A DNA stretch of 56,418 nt from an uncultured Rhodospirillaceae bacterium (GTDB lineage Bacteria > Pseudomonadota > Alphaproteobacteria > Rhodospirillales > Magnetospirillaceae). Under the pieces are notes generated by a model, which saw only the letters and a list, made by a program, of their open reading frames with translations, had not been told where the DNA came from and did no database searches. Numbering within the stretch: the first letter of the stretch is position 1; every line of letters begins with the position of its first letter. Location: positions 1 through 56,418 of the forward strand of contig CALABS010000049.1 of assembly GCA_937887565.1 (NCBI GenBank), in the 5' to 3' direction. The position numbers and the translations under genes are program-made. Positions 1 through 10,141 of this stretch are shown here, piece by piece.

Positions 1-54
<54 letters not shown>

Positions 55-62
55 CTTCTAAG

Positions 63-95
63 CCCTTGAAAACTAACGGTTTTCAAGGGATTTTT
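63..95 (+). terminator. Rho-independent terminator of the tRNA gene
   Basis: A perfect 11-bp stem (63-73 with 79-89), a 5-base loop and a run of Ts at 91-95 directly follow the tRNA. It should end tRNA transcription. Confidence 0.8.
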
Positions 96-303
96 CATGT
101 TCGCGAAAGCCCTCCCGCGCCCGTCCGTGGCAGCGTCGTGGAAGCACCAGGGCGGAAACTCCCGGATAGATTCGGCGGTCAGGGTTGCGCCATTGCGATG
201 ACTGGCACGTAGATACTGCATACCTTGAAGGGTGAAATTGCCCCTGGAAAGGGCGAGGCCGGTGGGGCGGGGGCTCTCGCCGAACCGTGGCGGCGGGACT
301 GCG

Positions 304-1690
304 TCAGCGATTCGCCAGCCAGTCGCGCAGCTTCGACCAGCGCCGCCCCTTGTCCGAGGTCCGCACCGCGAGCGCCAGCGCCCGCTTCTGCCCGACCAGC
401 ACCACCAGCCGCTTGCCCCGCGTGATCCCGGTGTAAGATCAGGTTCCGCCGCAGCATCATGTAGTGCGTCATCGCCACCGGAATCACGACGGGGGGATAC
501 TCGGAGCCCTGCGCCTTGTGGATCGTCGTGGCGTAGGCCAGCGTCACCTGATCCAGTTCGCCGAACGGGTAGGGGACGAGGCGGCCGTCGAACTCGATGG
601 CCAGTTCCCCCTCCTCGGCGTCCAGCCCGACGATGGTGCCGATGTCGCCGTTGTAGACCTCCTTCTCGTAGTCGTTCTCGGTCTGCATCACCTTGTCGCC
701 CACCCGGTAGGTCCAGCCGAACTTCTCGATGGACGGCTTCGAAACGTCACCGTTCAGCGCCTCCTGGAGCGCGAGGTTCAGCCCGCGGGCGCCGAGCACG
801 CAGCGCTGCATCGGCGCCAGCACCTGCACGTCGCGCACCGCGTCCAGGCCGAAGCGGCGGAGGATACGCTCGCGCACGATCTCCACCACCTTGCGGGCGC
901 CGTCCTCCGGATCATCGGTGGCGACGAAGTAGAAGTCGCTGCCGCCCTCCGCCGGCACCTCCAGGTCGGGCATGCGCCCGGCGTTCACCCGGTGAGCGTT
1001 GATGACGATGCGGCTTTCCGCCGCCTGCCGGAAGATCTCGCTCAGCCGCGCCACCGGAACGGCACCGGAGCCGATGACGTCGGCCAGCACCTGCCCGGCG
1101 CCGACCGAGGGCAACTGGTCGACGTCGCCGACCAGCAGCAGCGCCGCCGTGCGGGGCAGGGCGCGCAGCAGCGCCGCCATCAAGGGGACGTCGACCATCG
1201 AGGTCTCGTCCACCACCAGCAGGTCACACTCCAGCGGCGCCTCGGCACCGCACCGGAAACCGCCGTTGGCCGGGTTGGTCTCCAGCAGACGGTGGATGGT
1301 CTTGGCCTCCAGGCCGGTGGTCTCCGACAGCCGCTTGGCCGCCCGGCCGGTCGGGGCGCACAGCGCCACGCGCACGCCCTTGGCGGTGAGGATCGTCATG
1401 ATCGAGCGGATAAGCGTGGTCTTGCCGACGCCGGGGCCGCCGGTCCCCACCAGAACCTTGGAGGCCAGCGCCCTGGCCACCGCCTCCTTCTGGCTGGCCG
1501 CCAGGGCGATCCCGAGCTTCCCCTCCGCCCAGGGAATCGCCTTGTCGGCGTCGATCATCCCCCAGGAGGGGTCACCGTCGGCCAGGGCTGTCAGCCGGTC
1601 GGCGATCTCGCGCTCGGCGTGCCACAGGTGCATCAGGAAGATGCAGCGCCGCTCCTTCACCGTGTCGGCGACGACACTGCTCTCCGCGAT
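304..1690 (-). pseudogene. recD2: RecD2-type helicase, middle and C-terminal fragment (copy 1)
   Basis: This is the remnant of a RecD2/TraA-type SF1B helicase, a 5'-3' DNA unwinding enzyme. Visible are the Walker A GGPGVGKTT, the Walker B-like VVDETSMVD, the GDVDQLPSVGAG motif and the C-terminal TTIHKAQGSEYP motif. The fragment lacks the N-terminal half because homology starts abruptly at 1690. One extra T near 434-438 shifts the frame after MTHYMMLRRNL; in the other frame the family C-terminus resumes and ends at a TGA at 304-306. The first 532 bases of the fragment (1159-1690) are duplicated at 11291-11823. It is surely a pseudogene; the family call is firm. Confidence 0.88.
1159..1690 (-). 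repeat. Direct repeat copy A (recD2 segment)
   Basis: About 532 bp of recD2 sequence repeated in the same orientation at 11291-11823, differing by scattered substitutions and one indel. The two copies bracket the 9.6-kb module between them. Confidence 0.88.
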
Positions 1691-1698
1691 CCTTGATA

Positions 1699-4600
1699 TT
1701 ACGCTTGGCGCGGCGCCTCTTGAATCGCCTTGATGGCGTGTACCGCTGAATGCCCGTGATCGGGATGGGTCGACCAGGCTCGAAGGAGCGGGATATCGCT
1801 CGCGTTGCCGAAGCGGCCTAGGTTCGCCAGCGCCTTCTCGATTACGTCATCGACGCGGAAGAACTCGAAATACCCCGTTTGACGTGTGGGACGTTCGAGC
1901 GCTGCACGGTAGATGGCAGCAATCTCGTCCGGAAAGTCCTGGCCGAATGATGTGACGATCGGCCCCGATCCCGGAAGGAATTTCGCGCTTTCGGAGAACA
2001 TGAGGTCGGGGCGGAAGAATTCCCCAACCACCGCCGCTGCTACCCCGGTTTCATGCAGCAATAGCACTGCAAGCGGATCTGCACAGTTATGCCTCCGCTC
2101 CTCTCGGGAAAGATCTTCTCGGTTCAGCCAATAGAAAATCGCACCACAGGCCAAGAGCGCATGATCAGCTGAGGAGGTGGCTTCAGCAGAATGATCCGGC
2201 AACGGACAGCGCAAGCGCGCCAGTGCCGCATATGCTATTTCGAAGCCATGAATGGCATCACCTGACATGACTTCCTTCTTTGGGGGCAGGGCTGTCCAGC
2301 GCGCCAAGATGGGACCGACTGCAGGGTCAGCATACGATGCCACCTCCGCGATCAGAGGAGGTGTGAACATTGAGTTGCCTTCAGCACCCTGCGCGGCCAT
2401 GAGGAGTAACGACTTTCGGTCGTCGCTCGACAAGTCGTTCCATGCCTCGCAATACGCACCATCATAAGGATGGTCGAATTGTGCGTTCCACAGGCCATCC
2501 GCAACATGCCACATTACGGGATTGTTTGGTTCCGCCAATGCCGAGCTGATCTGAGCCTTGACGTTGGCGATATGTTCTGCCTGATCGTCATCCAGCGCGC
2601 CGAGCAACTTCAGCGCATCAATCATACCCGTTGAATCGAACCCGCCATTGGTGGGCATCAAGTCTTCGATGACCGCGATCAACGCGCGACGCTCGTCTTC
2701 GTTGAGCGCGTGGGCGCTCATGCCCGCCGCATGCATCAGTCCTAGCCGCAAATGATGTGCCGCTCTTTGCCAGAGGCGGTTGAGGATGCTTGGCAATACG
2801 GTTCCGAGCGAGTGAGCATCGCGGTCGGAATACTTGCTCAACTCGACCAGTAAACCGACTTGGCCCGGGCTCAGGGTTTCAGAACGCAAGCGCCCAAGCA
2901 GGTTCGCGCTCGCCGCTACCTTCGGCCCATTATAGAGGTGACCGCTATGAAGAGGGCTGCTGATCTGGCTGAGAGCGATCTTAGGTTCTCCGCACCATGT
3001 GTAACTCACTGCATAGAGGCCGCTGCGCAGGGCTACCTTCTTTTTTCTCGCTTCACCAAGCAATCTGTTATGTTCTTCGTCGAGCCGTTCATCCATTTTG
3101 CCGATCAGGCTCAACACGTCATCAAGGCGCCGTCCCGCCACAAGTTCGTGTGGAATCGCCGCAAGCACTGCCCGATCCTGTGCCGTCCAGTTCTGCAAGG
3201 TCTCCGGTTTTGCCTGGACGCCCCAATGGAGCTCCTCCGAGAGCTCAAACCGGACCGTTTCAACCTCTTGATCGATCCGAGCCAGCACATCGTCGCAGCG
3301 CATATTCGCCCAGAGCTGCGCGTCAGGTCCGCACTGACCGGCAAGGCAGGCTCGAATGACCCGTGCATCCGAAAGATTGGAGAGCACCCTGCGCCGAAAG
3401 CCATCGTCGTCGATCGCTCCCAGGACGAATGGCTTCATCTCGAGATGCTGCGGCAGGCGCAATGCGGCGACCACTGCATCGGGATCGTCGCCCGCACGCC
3501 GGATGATGGCTTCGGCGGCAAATATGTTTAGGAACATCTCGTGACTGAAGCTCACCCGGTCAACGCGCGTGTCCAGGATGTTCGCGCTCTGAAGCGCTTT
3601 TAGCAGGACGCCCGATACGCCCTCGCGATCCAACAACCGGTCAAGCTCCCGAACCGACAGGCTGAAACTTATGCGCTCCGTCATCATCCTGGCGATCCGC
3701 GATAAGACTCGGATGCCGTCAGAGGCGGCTGTACCGAGCCGCTCGCGCACATATGCATCGAAAAGGCCGTACTTACTGATTCCGGCCGGCAGGTGCTGCC
3801 CGAGCTGCCCGATCATACGGGCTTCGAGGCCGCTCCCCACACTGCCGAGCAGTTCCGAGAACGCATCGACGGACGCGCGACCGGCGGCCTGCTGAGCAAT
3901 TGCCCGCTTCGTTCTCATGTCCGGCACCTGCACGGCGTAGGTGCGCGCGGGCAAAAGGTCATTGCGTTCAAGCGCTATCCTGCTCGATATCACTGCGGTC
4001 GCGTCATAACGCCATACCGCCGCTGCGATGCTTCGTGTGAGGCGCTGCCGCTCTGATGGCGTACACTCGTTGTACCCATCTATCACGAGTACGAGAGCCC
4101 GACCCAACAGCCGCATAGCGGATATCACCGCCGCCGCCGATCGCGCGTTGAGCAGCGCCACCTCGCGATTGACCACATCGCGCAAGTTTCCCTCGAAGTC
4201 CTTTGCCGGGATGACGATCGGCACGTCCCCGTGGCCTAATGCAGCGAGGGCGATTGTATAGGATAGAAGACTCTTTCCGCAGCCTGACTCCCCCGTCAGC
4301 AAGGCATTGCCGTTCCGCGCCGCTTGTTCCCGCACAGTATCCGAGGAAAGCGTTTCGCCATCACATACGCACGACAGCTGGATCATCGCCGAAGCGGGCG
4401 GTCCATAAGTGCGCGCAAACGCCTCGGCGTAAGCCGTGAGCAGCCGCTTGGCATCAAGCAACTTAGGGCTCAAGGCTGCATCGATTGAAGGGACAGCAAT
4501 AAAGCGATGATGAGTCGCAAAGGTACGCCACCGGTCTATGGACCAGCCGCGGCGTTTCACGGAAGCAATTCGATCCGGTAAATCATCAAGACCGCCCACA

Positions 4601-5028
4601 GAAACCTTGAAGTCGCCCGTCGGGATTTCTGAGGCTGCCGGAATAGCCGGGACAAATATCAGAGCGGCATCGGGATATGGAGTATCTATTCCGGCAAACG
4701 CCACCATTGCATCCCGAAGCGCCAGCTTTTCATCCAGGGCCTGGGCATAGGCGTTGGGAATATCTTTCCACCGGCCAGACGTGAGACGGACCTGCCAGTC
4801 GCCGTTCTCGCTCCCGCGCACGGCCGACGAGAGTGCCTTCGATTCGACGACCAAGACGCCTTGGTTGAGACCGATCACGAGATCAATCTGCCGACCGCCG
4901 AGATTCACATTGGCCAGGACAACCGCCGGGATGTCTTGTGCTGAAAGGAACTCAACGGCGCGTGCCAGGGTAGCTCGTTCGGATGCGTGCTCTATGGGCG
5001 CACCAATGAATATATTGATGGAGGCCAA
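1699..5028 (-). CDS. NERD-domain NTPase (NACHT/STAND-like), defence candidate
   Basis: A 1109-residue multidomain protein. Residues about 1-120 look like a NERD nuclease-related domain: GGRQIDLVIG with D49 and VVESKA with E62 and K64 fit a PD-(D/E)xK active site. A P-loop NTPase follows, with Walker A GESGCGKS (246-253) and Walker B LVLVIDGYNE (about 313-322). The remaining ~750 residues are probably helical repeats of the sensor type seen in STAND proteins. The start is a TTG preceded by GGAG six bases upstream. The stop lies 9 bases from the recD2 fragment, so the gene sits at the edge of the bracketed module. Architecture suggests an intracellular sensor that activates a nuclease on infection; this role is inference. 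No effector partner is adjacent on the same strand. Confidence 0.72.
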   Translation of the reverse strand: MASINIFIGAPIEHASERATLARAVEFLSAQDIPAVVLANVNLGGRQIDLVIGLNQGVLVVESKALSSAVRGSENGDWQVRLTSGRWKDIPNAYAQALDEKLALRDAMVAFAGIDTPYPDAALIFVPAIPAASEIPTGDFKVSVGGLDDLPDRIASVKRRGWSIDRWRTFATHHRFIAVPSIDAALSPKLLDAKRLLTAYAEAFARTYGPPASAMIQLSCVCDGETLSSDTVREQAARNGNALLTGESGCGKSLLSYTIALAALGHGDVPIVIPAKDFEGNLRDVVNREVALLNARSAAAVISAMRLLGRALVLVIDGYNECTPSERQRLTRSIAAAVWRYDATAVISSRIALERNDLLPARTYAVQVPDMRTKRAIAQQAAGRASVDAFSELLGSVGSGLEARMIGQLGQHLPAGISKYGLFDAYVRERLGTAASDGIRVLSRIARMMTERISFSLSVRELDRLLDREGVSGVLLKALQSANILDTRVDRVSFSHEMFLNIFAAEAIIRRAGDDPDAVVAALRLPQHLEMKPFVLGAIDDDGFRRRVLSNLSDARVIRACLAGQCGPDAQLWANMRCDDVLARIDQEVETVRFELSEELHWGVQAKPETLQNWTAQDRAVLAAIPHELVAGRRLDDVLSLIGKMDERLDEEHNRLLGEARKKKVALRSGLYAVSYTWCGEPKIALSQISSPLHSGHLYNGPKVAASANLLGRLRSETLSPGQVGLLVELSKYSDRDAHSLGTVLPSILNRLWQRAAHHLRLGLMHAAGMSAHALNEDERRALIAVIEDLMPTNGGFDSTGMIDALKLLGALDDDQAEHIANVKAQISSALAEPNNPVMWHVADGLWNAQFDHPYDGAYCEAWNDLSSDDRKSLLLMAAQGAEGNSMFTPPLIAEVASYADPAVGPILARWTALPPKKEVMSGDAIHGFEIAYAALARLRCPLPDHSAEATSSADHALLACGAIFYWLNREDLSREERRHNCADPLAVLLLHETGVAAAVVGEFFRPDLMFSESAKFLPGSGPIVTSFGQDFPDEIAAIYRAALERPTRQTGYFEFFRVDDVIEKALANLGRFGNASDIPLLRAWSTHPDHGHSAVHAIKAIQEAPRQA

Positions 5029-5145
5029 TCTGGGCTCCGGAATGCCATGGGGGCTTAAGGTTTGGTCCGATTATGCACCAAGGGCCGGTGTGGCACCCAC
5101 CAGAGATTTTAGGTTGCTCGTCCGTCCATTCCACGTCGCCGATGA

Positions 5146-5442
5146 GTGGAAATTATGGTGCGCTCGGGGCATGGTCTTGTCGTCTACTGTGATCGGCTGT
5201 TCGCCATGGGGGGCGAGGGCGGCATCCTGGCCGGCGGCGTGCCGCGTCAGGCCAAGGTGTTCGGGCAGATGGAGAGCTACGACCCGGCGACCGACACCTG
5301 GCAGCACCACGCGCCGATGCCGACCCCGCGCCATGCAGTGGCGGCCACCGCCATCGGCGACTGGATCTTCGTGGCCGGCGGCGGCGCGGTGCTTGGTGGC
5401 GCGGTGCAGTCCGCCGTGCATGAGACCTTCACGCTCGCCTGA
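5146..5442 (+). pseudogene. Kelch-repeat protein, 3' remnant
   Basis: The last ~95 codons of a kelch-type beta-propeller protein. Blade motifs are visible as YCDRLFAMGGEGG, YDPATDTWQHHAPMPTPRHA and GDWIFVAGGG. The reading frame has no plausible complete N-terminus and begins abruptly after the NERD-NTPase start region, so it is a 5'-truncated leftover. It has no evident link to the neighbouring defence-type genes. Confidence 0.6.
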
Positions 5443-5633
5443 CCGGCCACAACAGAACGGCTTACGCGAGTTGGCGTGGCGCTGGAGGCGACTGGAGTTG
5501 TATTCCCGGAGGCCATGGTGCAGTCTGCCGGACACGGTGAACATCCCGAACACGCGGTGATGTCCTGCATCGGCAAGCGTCCGCGCCGTATGCTGTTCAC
5601 CGACAGTCATAGGGTCACCTTGGGTTCCGTTCC

Positions 5634-8600
5634 ATGCCGTCCACGCCCGATCCGGTTGCTCTGCTGAATGCTTGGTTGGCGCTGGAGGCGTTGCAGCCAC
5701 AGACATTCCCGGAGCAGGACGACCTGATCAGCGACGAGCCGCCGCGCCGGAAGCGTGGGGAGCCCCGTAAGACGCCGCCCCGCCTGCTGCTGCCGTTCGA
5801 CGTCAGCTCCGGCCAGATGCCCTGGGACAGCCCGGCGGGTGACCGGGTGGGGTTGAAGCTCTCCGACGAGGAGACCATCCGCTGGTATCTGCCGGTGGCC
5901 TTCGCCAAGGTGAAGCCGGCGGTCGAGTTGCTGGTCAGGAACGTCGAGCCGGATGGTCCGGAGCGGGAGCAGGCGTCGGGGGTCGCCGTGCTGGCGTTGG
6001 CTTCCTTCGACGAACGGGGCTTCCCGTCGTCCAAGGTGCTGCTGTCCAGTTTCGGCTGGGCCTGCGGAGAGGTTCTGGCCGGCCGGATATCCGGCTTGCA
6101 CCGCTATCTGGACGTCCAGGACGACCTGTGCCGGGAGATCGGTGACGCGCTGATCGAACGCGCCGAGGACGGCTGCCAGATTCCGACGACCAGGCGCGGG
6201 TTCGTCCTCGGTATGACCGCGCTGGAGCGGTGCCTGAACCTGCCGAAGGAGGTGCTCGAGCGGCCGCGGGTCGCCATCCGCGTCATCGGGGACGGCGAGA
6301 AGGAGCCGGTCGACATCATCAACAGCTTCTTCCTCCGCGACCTGCACCGCATCCGCATCGTCACGCAGGCCGGTGGAGGCGGGCCGATGCTGAAAACCTA
6401 CCTCGGGAACCGGCCGCCGCCGCACCGCCGCGACGTGCTGGCCGACAAGGCGCTGCTGGAGGATCTGCTGGCGCCGCGCTGGCTGTCCTTGGCCCGCTGG
6501 CCGGCTCCCAAGCCCGCCAAGCTGGTGACGTTACAGCAGGCAGCGGTGAACGCCGCCACGCGCGATCTGGCGGATGGCGGGATGCTCTCCATCAACGGGC
6601 CGCCCGGCACGGGCAAGACGACGCTGCTGCGCGACGTCGTCGCCGCCGTGATCCTCGACCGCGCCGACGCGCTGCTCGGGTTCGAAGACCCGGCATCCGC
6701 CTTTTCGCCTGCGGACCTCGTCGCCGAAGGTGGCCGCCGGCAGACACTCTACAGGCTGGACGCCCGGTTGCGGGGGCGCGGCATCGTGGTCGCCTCCTCG
6801 AACAACGCCGCCGTGCGGAACGTCAGCGCTGAATTGCCTCTCGTCGGAACGGTGGCGCCGGATTTCTCCGCCCGTCATTTCCCCGGCACCGCGGATGCCG
6901 TTCACGGCAAGGCGGAGAGTTGCTGGGGGCTCATCGCCGCGGTGCTCGGCAACATGGCTAACCGCACGGAATTCGTCGAGGACGCTTGGTGGCATCCGGA
7001 TTGGGGGTTGGAAAAGTACCTCGCCGCGGTGACCGGGCGGGTGAAGCGCGACCGTGCGGGCGATCCGCCCCCGACGATCGTCGAGATCGAAGCGCCGCCG
7101 CGGAACAGGGCGGCGGCCATGGAACGCTGGCGTCAGGCTTCCCTTGACTACCGGGAGAAGCGGGCGTCGGCCGCCGGCATGCAGGCGTTGCGCGAGCAGA
7201 TCCGCACGGCGCTGTGGACGGCGGCCTCGGTCCAGCAGGCCATGGACGATGCCCATGCGGCGCACCGTGCCGCGGCCGAGGACGCGGACAAGGCACGGGA
7301 AACCCGCCGCGCGGCGGAACTGGCGCTGGCGCGGCTCGACACCGCCGTCGCCGATGCGCGCCGTCTGCTCGACGGCAACACCGCCCTTCAGCCGGTTCCT
7401 GTTTTTCGCTGGCTGGGCCTGGACGCCCGCTGGCGGCAACGGCAGGAGGAGGCAATGGACCTCCTGCGGCGCATGCTGGCCGACCAGGAGGCGGCCCGAA
7501 CCGAGCTGTCTGCCGCTGGGATCCGGATGGAGACGGCGGACGCACGGGCAAGAACGGCCGAGGCCGTACTGACGGCCAGCCGGGAACGATGGGCGCAGTT
7601 GCATGACTTGGAGGCCCGGTGTCCGGAGGTCTGCGCCGGCACCCATCTCGGGCCGTCGTTCTGGAGCGGTTCCCACAAAGCCATTCACACCGCCAGCGCC
7701 TGGGCGGACCCTGATTTCACCGCGGCGCGGGATGAGATGTTCGCCGCCGCGATGCGGCTGCACCGCGCGTTCATCGATGCCGCCGCCGGGCCGATGAAGT
7801 CGAACCTCGGTCTGATGATGGATCACCTCAAGGGCAAGCGCACGCCGTCCGGCGCCGATGCCCATCTTGGCGATCTGTGGGACAGCTTCTTCCTGATGGT
7901 CCCGCTCGTGTCGACGACCTTCGCCTCGTTCGACCGGCTGATGGACGGGGTGGGTGAGGGAGCCATCGGCTGGCTCATCGTCGACGAAGCCGGTCAGGCG
8001 ACGCCGCAGGCGGCGGTTGGCGCCGTGTGGCGGTCGCAACGCGCGCTCATCATCGGTGATCCGCTGCAGATCGAACCGGTGTCGAAGGTTCCCACGGGCC
8101 TCGTCCGGGCGATCTGCGCCAGCTACGGAGCGCACCCCGACCTGTGGGCGGCGCCACGGGCATCGGCGCAGACCCTCGCCGACGCCGTCAGTCCGCTGAT
8201 GGCCCGCATGGGCGTGGGCGCCGACGTCCGGGAGATCGGCCTTCCGCTTCTCGTGCACCGCCGCTGCCAGGACCCGATGTTCTCGATCTCGAACGAGATC
8301 GCCTATGGCGGATTGATGGTGCATGCGGCAGGGGATCCGGCATCCCCCATCGCCGACGCCCTGTCGCCGTGGATTGCCGGCAGCGCCTGGATCGACGTCC
8401 GGTCCAACGCCGAGAAATGGAGCAAGGCGGAAGGCGAGGCGGTCGTCGATCTCCTGCGGAAGCTGAGCGTCCGGGGCATCCGGAAGCCCAGCCTGTACAT
8501 CATCTCCCCCTTCCGGGCCGTGGCGGACAAGCTCAGGAGCTTCGTGGTTAAGAGCGGCGTCCTCGACGAGCTGGGCATCGAGGGAAAGAAGCCGAAGGAG

Positions 8601-8954
8601 GATTGGGGGAGGGCGCACATCGGGACGGTCCACACCTTCCAGGGCAAGGAGGCGGAGGCCGTGCTGCTGGTCCTGGGGGCCTCGGCGGAGACCAGCCGCG
8701 GATCGCGGAACTGGGCGGGCGGGACGCCGAACATCCTGAATGTCGCCGCCACGCGGGCGAAAAAGGTGATGTACGTCGTCGGCTCTCACGCCGCCTGGGC
8801 CAGCACCGGGGTGTTCGCCGTCGCGGCCGCAGCACTTCCCGTCGTGTCTTGGCCGTTCGATCCGCGTGAACCTCCCGGTGAAGGCGATGAGCTGTCCATT
8901 GAATTGGAAGACGTTTCCGGCGAGGAGGAAGGCGCCTTGTCATTGGCGGAATGA
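5634..8954 (+). CDS. SF1 helicase of the UPF1/DNA2 type
   Basis: An 1106-residue ATP-dependent helicase. Walker A GPPGTGKT is at 322-329, motif II LIVDEAGQATPQ near 783-790, the GDPLQIEPV motif near 807-815, motif V VHTFQGKE near 1000-1007, and a final NVAATRAKK motif VI near 1045. Residues about 485-650 are rich in A, E, R and Q and look like a coiled coil inserted between motifs Ia and II. The first ~290 residues match no domain I recognise and may bind the substrate or a partner. It is monocistronic on the plus strand, with unknown minus-strand genes convergent downstream. Long UPF1-like helicases of this kind are common in defence islands; a specific system cannot be named. Confidence 0.78.
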   Translation: MPSTPDPVALLNAWLALEALQPQTFPEQDDLISDEPPRRKRGEPRKTPPRLLLPFDVSSGQMPWDSPAGDRVGLKLSDEETIRWYLPVAFAKVKPAVELLVRNVEPDGPEREQASGVAVLALASFDERGFPSSKVLLSSFGWACGEVLAGRISGLHRYLDVQDDLCREIGDALIERAEDGCQIPTTRRGFVLGMTALERCLNLPKEVLERPRVAIRVIGDGEKEPVDIINSFFLRDLHRIRIVTQAGGGGPMLKTYLGNRPPPHRRDVLADKALLEDLLAPRWLSLARWPAPKPAKLVTLQQAAVNAATRDLADGGMLSINGPPGTGKTTLLRDVVAAVILDRADALLGFEDPASAFSPADLVAEGGRRQTLYRLDARLRGRGIVVASSNNAAVRNVSAELPLVGTVAPDFSARHFPGTADAVHGKAESCWGLIAAVLGNMANRTEFVEDAWWHPDWGLEKYLAAVTGRVKRDRAGDPPPTIVEIEAPPRNRAAAMERWRQASLDYREKRASAAGMQALREQIRTALWTAASVQQAMDDAHAAHRAAAEDADKARETRRAAELALARLDTAVADARRLLDGNTALQPVPVFRWLGLDARWRQRQEEAMDLLRRMLADQEAARTELSAAGIRMETADARARTAEAVLTASRERWAQLHDLEARCPEVCAGTHLGPSFWSGSHKAIHTASAWADPDFTAARDEMFAAAMRLHRAFIDAAAGPMKSNLGLMMDHLKGKRTPSGADAHLGDLWDSFFLMVPLVSTTFASFDRLMDGVGEGAIGWLIVDEAGQATPQAAVGAVWRSQRALIIGDPLQIEPVSKVPTGLVRAICASYGAHPDLWAAPRASAQTLADAVSPLMARMGVGADVREIGLPLLVHRRCQDPMFSISNEIAYGGLMVHAAGDPASPIADALSPWIAGSAWIDVRSNAEKWSKAEGEAVVDLLRKLSVRGIRKPSLYIISPFRAVADKLRSFVVKSGVLDELGIEGKKPKEDWGRAHIGTVHTFQGKEAEAVLLVLGASAETSRGSRNWAGGTPNILNVAATRAKKVMYVVGSHAAWASTGVFAVAAAALPVVSWPFDPREPPGEGDELSIELEDVSGEEEGALSLAE

Positions 8955-9037
8955 TGTGCTCGCCTGCGGCCAACGTAGAGGTGTGCCGATGATGGGAATG
9001 CGGCATGGTGGCCGCACCTTCTGTCGGGAGGTGGACA

Positions 9038-9352
9038 TCACCCTTGCAGGGATTGGATCAGCATTCCCCAGAACAACTCCGCGGCACCTTCGGCGGTGAG
9101 CTTTGCATCGTGGTTGGCTCCCACGTACGAAGCCATTTCCGTCGGCCTGAGGTGGAGGCTCTGGCTGTCTGCGTCCACCGAGACGCTTTCGTTCTAGGAG
9201 TTGTCGCTGCCGGTGTCGTTGTAGGCGAAGAGAATGTCGCCGCCAAACTTTCCGCCGATGCTGCCCAGCCAGGTCCGGAAGGCGGACATGCGCTTACCGC
9301 TTCGAAAGATGGCCGCCGAGACATGGTTGGCGTCGATGCGGCGGAACGACGT
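9038..9352 (-). pseudogene. Remnant of an unknown protein with an in-frame TAG
   Basis: Reading the minus strand gives a protein-like stretch: RIDANHVSAAIFRSGKRM, then GGKFGGDILFAYNDTGSDNS, a TAG stop, and LRPTEMASYVGANHDAKL onward to a TGA at 9038-9040. No start codon or upstream domain is visible. The composition looks like coding sequence, so it is best read as a decayed gene fragment. The family is not recognised. Confidence 0.35.
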
Positions 9353-9447
9353 TTGTGAATCGGTGTGGGGTCCTGACGCCGATCGGCACAGAAACGCGTT
9401 GATAATAATGGAAACTGTGGGGTGCCAGCTGCGCGCTGTTTCACAAG

Positions 9448-10047
9448 CTATTTCCGTTTCGCGACCATCGCCACCTGCCAGAACGCTGCCGTTGCGCGAT
9501 AATAGCGTGCAAGGTCATCGTCTGAGATACGCATGGTATGCACTCGCAGCCCGGATCCAAAATACCGGTCTTTAAGACCGCAATCGACATGGCTCCAGAA
9601 CTCAGGTCTGGTCTCGGAAAGCTTAATCGCCGAATTCCCATCGCCATGACGGGCAACATTCACCACGTTCCAAAGCTCTTGCAGGTCTGCCCCTTCAGGG
9701 AGCGCATTCAGGTCAAGAGATTTGATTTCACGCAGTAGAATAGTCAATTTCTCAAAATTGGACTTCTCAATAACATACCTTTGTTGTTTTGCTGTGGCTG
9801 CAAGCCAGAAGCGCAGTTGGCGCTCAAACGTCGCTCCCATGATGAGCGCAAATGATAGGCGAGCTTCATAGCAGAGCGCATTGTGTGAATTGTCCGTGGC
9901 GATCTGAGTAATGAACTTACGGGGGCCACCGACTTCTTCTCGTGGCATTGGTTTCAGCTCTGCAAGCGCTGGGGCGACCACCCGATCAAAAAAACACTTC
10001 CCCTCATGAAGGAAAATCAATGCCTGACTATCCCGCCTTGATCTCAT
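9448..10047 (-). CDS. Hypothetical helical protein, possibly HEPN-like
   Basis: A 199-residue protein of unknown function. The ATG at 10047 was chosen because GGAG lies 6 bases upstream; a longer open frame to 10206 would start with low-complexity Arg/Gly sequence. The centre (ALCYEARLSFALIMGATFE) and the rest look all-helical. The segment WNVVNVARHGDGNSAIKL carries an R-H-G-x-G arrangement reminiscent of HEPN-type or related helical toxins, but this is a weak resemblance. It follows the 219-residue gene by 94 bases on the same strand, so the two may form an operon. Confidence 0.55.
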   Translation of the reverse strand: MRSRRDSQALIFLHEGKCFFDRVVAPALAELKPMPREEVGGPRKFITQIATDNSHNALCYEARLSFALIMGATFERQLRFWLAATAKQQRYVIEKSNFEKLTILLREIKSLDLNALPEGADLQELWNVVNVARHGDGNSAIKLSETRPEFWSHVDCGLKDRYFGSGLRVHTMRISDDDLARYYRATAAFWQVAMVAKRK

Positions 10048-10141
10048 TCGTACTCCATGTCCCGGTACCCGCCTCCGCCGTGAGCGGGGCGTCGTGCAGG
10101 CTCCGGTTTCGGCCCGACGTCCGCCGCTCATATCTGTGCCG

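Noticed and set aside
232..1733. Several plus-strand frames of 200-400 codons over recD2 copy 1
   Set aside because: Shadows of the minus-strand helicase fragment.
6531..8789. A 752-codon minus-strand frame opposite the SF1 helicase
   Set aside because: Shadow of the helicase gene; no motif and biased composition.
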